The notes below the pieces were generated by a model. It was not told the DNA's origin, searched no databases, and worked only from the letters and a program-made list of their open reading frames with translations. From Chitinophaga dinghuensis (GTDB taxonomy: Bacteria; Bacteroidota; Bacteroidia; Chitinophagales; Chitinophagaceae): DNA of 64,000 nt. Each line of letters starts with the position of its first letter. Position 1 is the stretch's first letter. Shown in pieces: positions 16,030-23,704 of this stretch. Both the position numbers and the translations under genes were made by a program. The DNA lies in NCBI RefSeq assembly GCF_003259435.1, contig NZ_QLMA01000001.1:744001-808000 (forward strand). Direction: 5' to 3'.

Positions 16030-17178
16030 TTATTTCCTGAGCATGATGCGGAAGGTAGTGCCTTTATTTACCTCTGAATTTTTTATGCTCAGCCGCCCGC
16101 GATGATAGTCTTCTATAATGCGTTTGGCAAGAGAGAGGCCAAGGCCCCAGCCGCGTTTTTTGGTACTGAAGCCCGGCTTGAATATTTTATCAAAATGACT
16201 TTTAGGAATTCCTTTTCCGGTATCGGCCACATCGATGGTAACCATCGCAGAGTGATTTTCGATGGTGATATCTATCTTTCCTTTCCCTTCCATGGCGTCC
16301 AGTGCATTTTTCAGGAGGTTCTCGATAACCCAATCGAACAGTGGGGGAGAGATCATGACAGGTAGTTCCTGTTCGGTTGCATGAACGCTGATCTGTACTT
16401 TTTGTGGCGCACGCCTGCGGATATAGGCTGCCATACTTTGAATTTGGGCTACCACATCTTTTTCTTCCAGTTTGGGTACGCTGCCAATTTTGGAAAAACG
16501 GTCTGTGATCAGTTTCAGTCGGTCCAAATCTTTCCCCAGTTCATTGACAATGGGGACATTGGCTTCATTGTCCCGAAGTATTTCCAGCCAGGCCTCCATA
16601 GAGGAAAGCGGCGTTCCTAATTGATGGGCGGTTTCTTTGGCCAGGCCCACCCATACCAGGTTTTGGGTAGCACGGTTGGTACTTGATAAGCCGAATAATA
16701 CTGCTCCGATAAATAAGGCTACTACCAGCAACTGAATATAGGGGTAGTATTTCACCTGTTTCAGAATGAGGGAATCGCCATAGTAAACGTAGTTATAGAT
16801 TTTATTCCGGGTATCCACTTCTATGATAAAAGGAGGATGTTGTTTCTTCAGGGACAGCAGCTGTTCATGCAGATAGGTGGGGTTTTGCGCCACTTTGGAG
16901 GTATCAATGTTTCTGCTGTCCAGGATATTACCAGAGGCATCTGTCTGAATCAACGGAATGGTCGTATTGGTGGTAACGATTTCTGTAGCCAGGTTCAAAT
17001 TGACATCTGAAGTGGCTTTCAGCAGTTCCCGGTATGCTTCTACCCAGGTAGCTACTTTTTTTCTTTCTTCGTCCTGTATTTTAGCCGACAGGTTACTCAC
17101 AAACCAGATGGTAGCCACGATAATGGCTACAGCAATTGTAACCAGTATAAACTTCCAGCCGATAAACTGTTTAAACAT
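16030..17178 (-). CDS. Membrane sensor histidine kinase
   Basis: A 382-residue kinase with two transmembrane helices (about 9-31 and 150-166) around a ~120-residue periplasmic sensor region of unknown type. The H-box is ETAHQLGTPLSSMEAW with the phosphorylated His, the N-box is NLLKNALDAM, and the G boxes are DTGKGIP and GWGLGLSLAKRI. All catalytic motifs are intact. No response regulator is adjacent, so it is an orphan here and its partner must lie elsewhere. Confidence 0.9.
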   Translation of the reverse strand: MFKQFIGWKFILVTIAVAIIVATIWFVSNLSAKIQDEERKKVATWVEAYRELLKATSDVNLNLATEIVTTNTTIPLIQTDASGNILDSRNIDTSKVAQNPTYLHEQLLSLKKQHPPFIIEVDTRNKIYNYVYYGDSLILKQVKYYPYIQLLVVALFIGAVLFGLSSTNRATQNLVWVGLAKETAHQLGTPLSSMEAWLEILRDNEANVPIVNELGKDLDRLKLITDRFSKIGSVPKLEEKDVVAQIQSMAAYIRRRAPQKVQISVHATEQELPVMISPPLFDWVIENLLKNALDAMEGKGKIDITIENHSAMVTIDVADTGKGIPKSHFDKIFKPGFSTKKRGWGLGLSLAKRIIEDYHRGRLSIKNSEVNKGTTFRIMLRK

Positions 17179-17225
17179 ACTTCTAATTTAAGATATATTC
17201 CGCTTCAGCGTTTCTTTAATTGGTA

Positions 17226-17257
17226 GCAAATATTAAAATCCTTTGTTGCATATTTGC
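17226..17257. promoter_or_regulatory. Inverted repeat between divergent genes
   Basis: GCAAATAT (17226-17233) and ATATTTGC (17250-17257), 16 bases apart, between the divergent kinase and glycosyltransferase starts. The arms look like imperfect -7 elements in both directions, so this could be an overlapping divergent promoter pair or an operator. Confidence 0.4.
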
Positions 17258-17298
17258 ATCTCCTAATTTTTATTATTCACGCATAAACGTTTAATCAG

Positions 17299-18351
17299 TT
17301 GTCCGTATTGCCATCAGTAGCCGTTGTAATATTGAACTGGAACGGCAAAAAATTCCTGGAGCAGTTTTTACCTTCTGTTTGCCGGTCTACTTACGGTAAT
17401 CTGCAGGTAATCCTGGCCGACAATGCCTCTACGGATGATAGCGTAGCGTTTGTGCAGCAACATTATCCGCAGATCCGGATTGTCCGGAACCCCAGTAATA
17501 ACGGGTTTGCAGGCGGTTATAACGAAGCCCTGCAACAAGTGGAGGCAGACATTTATGTGTTGTTAAATCAGGATGTGGAAGTAGAACCAGGCTGGATTGA
17601 GCCTGTGGTGGCGATGATGCAGCAAGACCAGCGTATTGCTGCCTGTCAGCCTAAACTCCGCGCCTGGCATAATAAAGCTGAATTTGAGTATGCCGGGGCT
17701 GCCGGCGGTTGGATGGATATCCTTGGATATACGTTTTGTCGCGGCCGTATCCTGTATACTACAGAAATAGATAATGGCCAGTATGATGATCCCCAGGATA
17801 TATTCTGGGCAACCGGCGCGGCATTATTTATACGTTCTTCCTGTTTTCATGAGGTAGACGGCTTTGATGCCGATTTCTTCGCGCATATGGAGGAGGTAGA
17901 CCTCTGCTGGCGTTTACAGCGGGCTGGTTACCGGATTTGTTATTGCCCGGATTCACTGGTGTATCATGTGGGTGGAGGAAGTTTGCCTCAGGGAAATCCT
18001 CGTAAGCTGTACCTGAATTTCCGGAATAACCTGATGATGCTCTGGAAGAATTTGCATTCCGAAGATCGTTGGATTGTCTTATCCCAGCGTTTTTTCCTGG
18101 ATATTCTGGCCGCGCTGAAAAGTCTGGCCGCTGGAAAACCCCGGGATATGAAAGCGATCGGCAAAGCATATATCGACTATCGCCGATGGAGGAGAAAATA
18201 TAACAGGGCGGAGCGGGATAAGCTGCCGGAAGTGAAGCTGATGAAGATGAGCGGCGTATTTCACGGGATTATGATATGGAGATATTATTTCCTTCAGCAT
18301 AAAAAATTCTCCGAATTAAAGCATGAAAATGCCCGTAAAGCGGTTTTTTAA
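17299..18351 (+). CDS. Glycosyltransferase family 2
   Basis: A 350-residue GT-A enzyme that likely transfers a sugar in cell-surface glycan or O-antigen synthesis on the cytosolic face of the membrane. It has ILNWNGKKFL and ADNASTDDS (nucleotide-sugar contacts), LLNQDVEVEPGW (a DxD-type metal site in the form NQDVE) and MEEVDLCWRL (catalytic ED region), as in WcaA/RfbF-type rhamnosyltransferases. The start is a TTG at 17299, giving the family's usual beginning SVLPSVAVVILNWNG. There is no ATG in reach. The sugar donor is unknown. Confidence 0.88.
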   Translation: MSVLPSVAVVILNWNGKKFLEQFLPSVCRSTYGNLQVILADNASTDDSVAFVQQHYPQIRIVRNPSNNGFAGGYNEALQQVEADIYVLLNQDVEVEPGWIEPVVAMMQQDQRIAACQPKLRAWHNKAEFEYAGAAGGWMDILGYTFCRGRILYTTEIDNGQYDDPQDIFWATGAALFIRSSCFHEVDGFDADFFAHMEEVDLCWRLQRAGYRICYCPDSLVYHVGGGSLPQGNPRKLYLNFRNNLMMLWKNLHSEDRWIVLSQRFFLDILAALKSLAAGKPRDMKAIGKAYIDYRRWRRKYNRAERDKLPEVKLMKMSGVFHGIMIWRYYFLQHKKFSELKHENARKAVF

Positions 18352-18358
18352 ATTTTGC

Positions 18359-18389
18359 TTTGATTATTATGATAGTTGATGTAAGTTTG
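18359..18389 (+). promoter_or_regulatory. Promoter of the 70-residue membrane protein
   Basis: TTTG (18359-18362), a 19-base spacer and TAAGTTTG (18382-18389), 19 bases before the ATG at 18409. Confidence 0.7.
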
Positions 18390-18408
18390 CAACGGAAATA
18401 AACTGAAT

Positions 18409-18621
18409 ATGGAACACAATACAACAGAAAATACAGTAGCAAATCCGAACGATGTAACCTTGGATAAGGTATCTACTTCCCGTTTTATTTTTTATGTACA
18501 ATTGTTTTGCATACTGGCTTTCATGTTGGGCGGTTGCTACAACCTTTACAAACATCACTACCCTGGTAAGCCGGATGTAGCTGTTCCAGAAAGCACACTG
18601 TACAATCCAAAGTATAAATAA
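18409..18621 (+). CDS. Small single-pass membrane protein, unknown
   Basis: 70 residues. Residues about 26-46 (FIFYVQLFCILAFMLGGCYN) form one hydrophobic helix, flanked by a hydrophilic N-terminus and a C-terminus with YKHHYPGKPDVAVPEST. It has its own promoter and terminator, supporting expression as a real gene. I do not recognise a family. The Cys in the helix end is not in a lipobox at the N-terminus, so it is not a lipoprotein. Confidence 0.65.
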   Translation: MEHNTTENTVANPNDVTLDKVSTSRFIFYVQLFCILAFMLGGCYNLYKHHYPGKPDVAVPESTLYNPKYK

Positions 18622-18652
18622 GCGGTTTTTCGCTTCAACATAATTATCGACT

Positions 18653-18683
18653 GAGCCTTCCGTATCCCGGAAGGCTCTTTTAT
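18653..18683 (+). terminator. Terminator after the small membrane protein
   Basis: GAGCCTTCC (18653-18661) pairs with GGAAGGCTC (18669-18677) around a 7-base loop, followed by TTTTATTTT. Confidence 0.85.
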
Positions 18684-18775
18684 TTTCCGTATCACGTAAA
18701 TGCTTTTCCGGATCTGAGTAGTTTCTGCGGGGTGTAGCGCTGAAATTTGCACTTCAGCGTACGTAATCACTATCT

Positions 18776-20005
18776 ATGATCAGGGAAAAGGCTAAAAAAG
18801 GAACAAAAGGCGGAAAATCACGTGTTCGGAAGGTTATTGACTGGCTGCATCTGTGGCTCGGTCTGGTTTCAGGAATTATTGTACTGGTAGTGGCTGTATC
18901 TGGATGTGTGTTTACTTTCCAGAAAGAAATCAACGAATGGTATTACCACGATAAAATGTTTGTCACTCCCGCCGGTACTCCGCTGCCGGTAACCCAGCTT
19001 ACCCGCAATGCCCAGGATGCCCTGGGGGCAGACCGTCCGGTAAGTTTTGTCACCACCTATAAAGCGCCGGATCGTGCCTGGGAATTCATGACCTATAAAG
19101 GCAATGATACTGCCCTTACTTATTTCGGGGCAGTGGAGTATTATGAAGTCGCGCTGGTGAATCCTTATACCGGGAAAGTCACGGCGGTGGTAGATTACAA
19201 GCACAATTTCTTTTTCATCGTTAAATATTTGCACTGGAGCTTATTGCTGAATACCCCATATGGCCAGCCGATAGTAGGCTGGGGAACCTTCATCTTCGTA
19301 ATATTATTAATTACTGGTTTGGTGCTCTGGTGGCCGAAGAAATGGACCAAAGCTTCGAGGGAGCAGAGTTTCAAGGTGCGCTGGAAAGCGGGATTTAAGC
19401 GAGTGAACTACGACTTACATAACGTACTGGGCTTCTATGCACTGAGTGTTGCGCTGGTATTGGCTTTGACAGGAATGGTATGGTCTTTCACTTGGTTCCG
19501 TACTGCAGTTTATGTAGCTGCCAGTGGCTCTATAACGGCTCCGGCTAAACGAGATGTGAAATCGCAATTACAACCTGATAATAGTAGTATGCCTGTAAGT
19601 ACGCTGGACAGTTGCTTTGCGGCAGCACAGCGCATTTTACCGGATGCAAGGAGGTATTATATTCGGGCTGCCGCCTCGCCTGAAGCTACGCATACCATTG
19701 GCGGATATAAGAGCAGTGAACAATATTTTAGCGCTGATGAACTGAAGTTTGATCAGTATAATGGAAAGTTACTCTCTCGCATAAACGACACACACAAGAA
19801 CAGAGGAGAGCGTTTGATTGAAATGAACTACGATATTCATGTGGGTGCAATAGGTGGAATCTGGGGGAAAATAGTTGTTTTCATAGTAGGATTAATCTGT
19901 GCATCGCTGCCAGTAACAGGCTTCTACGTGTGGTGGAATAAGAAGAAGAAATCAAAGAAAAAGATTGTTTTGAGTAATAAATCAACTGTAGATACATCTT
20001 TGTAA
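18776..20005 (+). CDS. PepSY-associated transmembrane protein
   Basis: A 409-residue inner-membrane protein of the PepSY-TM (YcnJ/PiuB-like) family. It has four predicted helices (about 24-50, 155-185, 210-240 and 365-390) and conserved His residues (DWLHLWLGL, YLHWSLLLN, YDLHNVLG, YDIHVGAIGG), consistent with haem-type or metal electron transfer. Relatives often sit beside TonB-dependent siderophore receptors and are thought to reduce ferric siderophores. No receptor is adjacent here. It is transcribed alone. Confidence 0.8.
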   Translation: MIREKAKKGTKGGKSRVRKVIDWLHLWLGLVSGIIVLVVAVSGCVFTFQKEINEWYYHDKMFVTPAGTPLPVTQLTRNAQDALGADRPVSFVTTYKAPDRAWEFMTYKGNDTALTYFGAVEYYEVALVNPYTGKVTAVVDYKHNFFFIVKYLHWSLLLNTPYGQPIVGWGTFIFVILLITGLVLWWPKKWTKASREQSFKVRWKAGFKRVNYDLHNVLGFYALSVALVLALTGMVWSFTWFRTAVYVAASGSITAPAKRDVKSQLQPDNSSMPVSTLDSCFAAAQRILPDARRYYIRAAASPEATHTIGGYKSSEQYFSADELKFDQYNGKLLSRINDTHKNRGERLIEMNYDIHVGAIGGIWGKIVVFIVGLICASLPVTGFYVWWNKKKKSKKKIVLSNKSTVDTSL

Positions 20006-20115
20006 AGAAAAATCAACAAAATAAATTATAGCCTGAAATGCTTTACTGTACTGTGTTTGATAGAGATGTGCAACTGTTGTTACTTGAAAAAGTTTCAAAA
20101 AAAGTAAAAAGAAAT

Positions 20116-20145
20116 TTTGTGATTTAACTTCGTTTCCTATCTTTG
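20116..20145 (+). promoter_or_regulatory. Promoter of the tRNA-Gly cluster
   Basis: TTTG (20116-20119), an 18-base spacer and TATCTTTG (20138-20145), 76 bases before the first mature tRNA. Confidence 0.75.
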
Positions 20146-20221
20146 CAATCCCAACGAAAAAAGGGAACTACCTCGAACAGTAACAACTGTTTACATTTGT
20201 TGGAAAGATCTTAACAGTTTT

Positions 20222-20297
<76 letters not shown>

Positions 20298-20350
20298 GTT
20301 TGAAAAGTTCGGTAACGGACGCATCAAAACAGTTCTTAAAATACATCCCT

Positions 20351-20426
<76 letters not shown>

Positions 20427-20479
20427 GCTTGAAAGTTCGATAACGGGCTTTTCAAAACAGTTCTTACAATACACCCTTT

Positions 20480-20552
<73 letters not shown>

Positions 20553-20553
20553 C

Positions 20554-20587
20554 AAAGCCTGATCAGATCTCTGGTCAGGCTTTTTTT
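20554..20587 (+). terminator. Terminator of the tRNA-Gly cluster
   Basis: AAAGCCTGATCA (20554-20565) pairs with TGGTCAGGCTTT (20572-20583), one G-T pair, followed by a T-run. Confidence 0.85.
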
Positions 20588-20600
20588 ATGCGCTTAAATA

Positions 20601-20637
20601 TTTTTTTCTCGCAGAGCAGCATAAGCAGCAAAGCAGG
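20601..20637. repeat. Distant copy of the 0.3-0.8 kb repeat core
   Basis: TTTTTTTCTCGCAGAGCAGC and then ATAAGCAGCAAAGCAGG. It matches the core of the repeats at 295-452 and the reverse complement of those at 669-774. The rest of the 20588-20975 gap carries no gene that I can see, only the promoter element below. Confidence 0.75.
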
Positions 20638-20845
20638 AAAAGCCTGTGATTTGTTGGAGAGAAAGTAATTAATGGAGTATATATTTATGATTTTGTATGT
20701 GATTGTTTGTTAATCTGTCGGATCGCTTAATATATATCTGATTTAGGTTGAATTGGGTACTGTATTTTTTCGGGAGACGACAACTGCTCTGACCTGTAAA
20801 TTTCCTACAGCAGCCGTTTTAGGCGGCTATCTCCCTAAAATTTCG

Positions 20846-20853
20846 TATCTTTG
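20846..20853 (+). promoter_or_regulatory. -7 element upstream of the GNAT gene
   Basis: TATCTTTG, matching TAnnTTTG. It would give a leader of about 115 bases before the ATG at 20976. No -33 box is evident. Confidence 0.45.
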
Positions 20854-20975
20854 CCATCGTAAATCTGTCAAGTGATATCTCTATATCTGTGACGCTAGCT
20901 TTATCAACTTCCCTTTTGAAAAACACTTTCCCTTTTTCACCTGAACAGGTAATCGTGTGATTTAATAAATTTATC

Positions 20976-21269
20976 ATGAAGGATTTTAAGATTATTGACA
21001 ACAAAGAGGCCAGACAGTTTGAAGCGCATATCGCTGGACAAACGGCCAAAGTAATTTATGAAAGAAATGGTAGCCGTATCTTCCTGACTGGGGCAGAAGT
21101 GCCTCCAACCTTGGAAAAACAAGGGGTTACAGCGCTTTTACTCGGTAAAGTGATGGAAGAGATTCAGGCACAGAATTTCAGAATGGTGCCTTCCAGCAAG
21201 AAAGTAGCAGAGTTCGTACGCAGTAACCCTCGCTGGAAATCTTTACTGGCACATGGTTTACACATCTAA
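20976..21269 (+). CDS. Small GNAT-type N-acetyltransferase (YidJ/YjdJ-like)
   Basis: A 97-residue protein of the short Acetyltransf_CG/GNAT family. The order FEAHIAGQTAKVIYE, then FLTGAEVPPTLEKQGVTALLLGKVMEE and the C-terminal PSSKKVAEFVRSNPRWKSLLA matches the family's strand-helix layout, with VPPTLEKQG in place of the usual VP.xxRGxG acetyl-CoA loop. Substrate unknown. The PxxKxxxxF motif is intact. Cytosolic single gene. Confidence 0.82.
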   Translation: MKDFKIIDNKEARQFEAHIAGQTAKVIYERNGSRIFLTGAEVPPTLEKQGVTALLLGKVMEEIQAQNFRMVPSSKKVAEFVRSNPRWKSLLAHGLHI

Positions 21270-21285
21270 GATATAGGAACAGCTT

Positions 21286-21396
21286 AGGCTGCCGCTATCG
21301 ACTGTTAAAGAGATGGGATGATACTACAGAATGGCGTAAGGAGAGCAAAACATCTTCTCTAACAGTAAATAGCAGGCAGCCTGGCATTTCTTTTTT
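21286..21396. terminator. Large hairpin between convergent genes (terminator-like)
   Basis: Arms AGGCTGCC (21286-21293) and GGCAGCCT (21375-21382) are complementary, and further complementary blocks follow inward: CTAT/ATAG, ACTGTTA/TAACAGT and GATG/CATC. The outer stem is followed by GGCATTTC and a seven-base T-run. The loop at the centre is about 30 bases. Confidence 0.55.
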
Positions 21397-21412
21397 TACA
21401 GATAATCTATCA

Positions 21413-21913
21413 CTACTTTATCCCCAGCTTCGCCTTTGCAAAGGGCATCAGATCATCTGCATCGTTGGCCACTATGACCGCATCTCTGGAGTTATCAAGC
21501 ACCAGCGCATAACCCTTTTCTTTGAGCAGCGCCTTTAAAACTTCTTTCGCTTTCTTAATAATAGGATCCAGCAATTCACCTTCTCTACTATTCAGCTTTT
21601 CCTCCATCCGATATTTATATTCCTGGATATTAGCTTGTTGTTGCTTTAAGGCAGTCACCCGGATTTCCTTCTGTCCATCCGTCATTTTACTAGCCAGACT
21701 ATCAAATTCTACCAGATTTTTGGTGTATTCCGCCACCATCACTTGTCCATCTGCATTTAATTGATCTGCATATTTTTGTAATGAATCAGCCGCTTTTTTG
21801 GATTCCGGCATCAGACTTACCAGCTGCTGGAAATTAATGTAAGCCGTTTTGGTTTGTGCAGACACGCCCATGCTCAAGCCTAAGAGCGCTACCAGGTAAT
21901 AGAGATACTTCAT
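21413..21913 (-). CDS. OmpH/Skp-like periplasmic chaperone
   Basis: A 166-residue exported protein with a signal peptide (cleavage near SAQT at 19-21). The body is a long coiled coil rich in Lys, Gln and Glu (SKKAADSLQKYADQLN, ALKQQQANIQEYKYRMEEK), with the family's N-terminal AYINFQQLVSLMPE strand. Skp carries unfolded outer-membrane proteins through the periplasm. Many Bacteroidota genomes have several paralogues, so this one may be specialised. Confidence 0.82.
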   Translation of the reverse strand: MKYLYYLVALLGLSMGVSAQTKTAYINFQQLVSLMPESKKAADSLQKYADQLNADGQVMVAEYTKNLVEFDSLASKMTDGQKEIRVTALKQQQANIQEYKYRMEEKLNSREGELLDPIIKKAKEVLKALLKEKGYALVLDNSRDAVIVANDADDLMPFAKAKLGIK

Positions 21914-22107
21914 TCGAATGATTAATTTCGACCCAAAATAGTCGTCCTTTTGTGAAAGTTATCCTAATACTGTTATAAGAGAATGTTAAATTGATGAATC
22001 CGTTACATTTCCTTGATTCTCAATACCCAAAAAAATTCTTCTTCCCGCATGGGGGTATATGAATATTAAAGTGTCGTTATTAAAAGCACTCAATTGACAG
22101 AAGGAAT

Positions 22108-22115
22108 TATCTTTG
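22108..22115 (+). promoter_or_regulatory. -7 element of the first ECF sigma gene
   Basis: TATCTTTG, 24 bases before the ATG at 22139. It shows the sigma gene is transcribed by the housekeeping sigma factor and that the in-frame TTG at 22094 is not the start. Confidence 0.6.
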
Positions 22116-22138
22116 AGCATAGTTTTCAAAACCTACGC

Positions 22139-22717
22139 ATGGAGTTGATGGATACCGGTAACAAGGCTGTACTGGAAAAGGAGGAAACATGGACCTTTGA
22201 GCAGTTGTTTAAAACCCACTACAAAGGCCTGCACGCCTACGCCTGCACCATCCTGAAGGATGATATCATGGCAGAAGAAATGGTACAGAATGTTTTTTGC
22301 AAACTCTGGGAGAAATCCAAGGATATACAGATCAAATCATCTGTATCGGGATACCTATACAGAGCTGTTTATCATGAAAGTATCAATCATATTCGCCATG
22401 AAAAAGTGAAAGCTGCCCACGCAGCCCATACACGCTATCGCATGAATCAGCCCGGCGCTACCAGTCACGCTGCCGGCAAAGTACAACTGCGCGAACTACA
22501 GGAAAAAATTGATAAGGCATTAATGGTACTACCAGAGAAATGCAGAACCGTTTTCCAGCTAAGCCGCTTCGAAGACCTGAAATACCAGGAAATCGCAGAC
22601 CGACTCAGTATATCCGTGAAAACAGTGGAGAATCAAATGGGTAAAGCCTTACGGATTCTCAGAGAACAGCTGGTAGACTTCCTGCCCCTTCTTTTAATTG
22701 TATTGATAAATTTGTAA
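22139..22717 (+). CDS. ECF sigma factor (FecI-like), first cassette
   Basis: A 192-residue sigma-70-family factor. Region 2 includes FEQLFKTHYKGLHAYACTIL and MAEEMVQNVFCKLWEKS. Region 4 has YQEIADRLSISVKTVENQMGKALRILRE, a standard helix-turn-helix. It directs RNA polymerase to genes controlled by the FecR protein that follows with a 10-base gap. The likely outputs are the next two surface-repeat genes. The start at 22148 is an alternative. Confidence 0.92.
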   Translation: MELMDTGNKAVLEKEETWTFEQLFKTHYKGLHAYACTILKDDIMAEEMVQNVFCKLWEKSKDIQIKSSVSGYLYRAVYHESINHIRHEKVKAAHAAHTRYRMNQPGATSHAAGKVQLRELQEKIDKALMVLPEKCRTVFQLSRFEDLKYQEIADRLSISVKTVENQMGKALRILREQLVDFLPLLLIVLINL

Positions 22718-22727
22718 TCAACAACCT

Positions 22728-23702
22728 GTGAATCAATTTAACGATCATATAAACGACGATGTGCTGGTGAAATACCTGCTGGGAATGGCTTCCGGTAGGG
22801 AACAAGCAGCGGTGACTTCATGGCTGGCTGAAAATAGCGAGAATGAACGCTATTTCCGCCACTTCCGTATCATCTGGGAAGAAAGCCGTGATCTCGCCTC
22901 CAAAAGTACTGTAGACGAAAATGCGGCCTGGGAACGCTTCCAGCAACGCGTTAATACTAATCCCTCCGGCGCTCAGGTGGTAGCCATGACGCCTCGCCGC
23001 AACTGGCTGCGTATAGCCGCCGCCGTTACTGTGCTTGTAATCGCCGGCTCCGTTGCATACCTGTTCCTGCAACCCTCCAATCCCAGGCAAATGGCTGTTA
23101 AGTCTGGTAATACTACGCTTCAGGACACCCTCCCAGATGGCTCTGTGGTTACCCTCAACCGCCACTCCTCCATCACCTACGCCGCCTCTTTCGGAAAAGA
23201 AAGGGAAGTAACGCTGGAAGGCGAAGGCTTCTTCAATATCGCTGCAGATCCTTCCCGCCCTTTCATCCTCCACGTTGGCGACGCCCACGTACGCGTACTC
23301 GGTACTTCCTTTAACGTCAGAAAAGCTAAAGAGAAAATAGAAGTGATCGTGGAAACAGGGGCAGTGGAAGTAAATAATAATAACAACGCGGTGCAATTGC
23401 AACCACATGAAAAAGCAGTAGTCAACGGTAACGCTTCTCCTGTTAAAGAAACTAACAAAGGAGAACTCTATAATTACTATCGTACCCGTACCTTTGTCTG
23501 TGATAATACGCCGCTGGAACAACTGGCAGAAAAACTCAGTGAAGCTTATGGCGTAGACATTTCAATCGCCGATAATAAAATCGGTAACATTACAATCACC
23601 ACCACTTTCACAGATACCTCTCTGGATACCATCCTGGGCGTTATCAGCGGAACGTATAATGTCAAAGTGGAAAGAAACGGAAATACGATCACACTGAAAT
23701 AA
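22728..23702 (+). CDS. FecR-family anti-sigma factor, first cassette
   Basis: A 324-residue single-pass protein from GTG 22728. Residues 1-85 are the cytosolic sigma-binding part (MNQFNDHINDDVLVKYLLG). A transmembrane helix LRIAAAVTVLVIAGSVAYLFL lies at about 95-115. The periplasmic FecR domain includes LPDGSVVTLNRHSSITY and VRVLGTSFNVR. The C-terminal STN-binding-like domain begins near CDNTPLEQLAEKLSEAYGVD. It transmits a signal from an outer-membrane partner with an STN domain. The next gene, 2 bases away, encodes such an STN domain. Confidence 0.92.
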   Translation: MNQFNDHINDDVLVKYLLGMASGREQAAVTSWLAENSENERYFRHFRIIWEESRDLASKSTVDENAAWERFQQRVNTNPSGAQVVAMTPRRNWLRIAAAVTVLVIAGSVAYLFLQPSNPRQMAVKSGNTTLQDTLPDGSVVTLNRHSSITYAASFGKEREVTLEGEGFFNIAADPSRPFILHVGDAHVRVLGTSFNVRKAKEKIEVIVETGAVEVNNNNNAVQLQPHEKAVVNGNASPVKETNKGELYNYYRTRTFVCDNTPLEQLAEKLSEAYGVDISIADNKIGNITITTTFTDTSLDTILGVISGTYNVKVERNGNTITLK

Positions 23703-23704
23703 CC

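Noticed and set aside
22818..23522. 234-codon minus-strand ORF over the fecR gene
   Set aside because: Shadow frame of a clear FecR gene, with no recognisable domain or start context.
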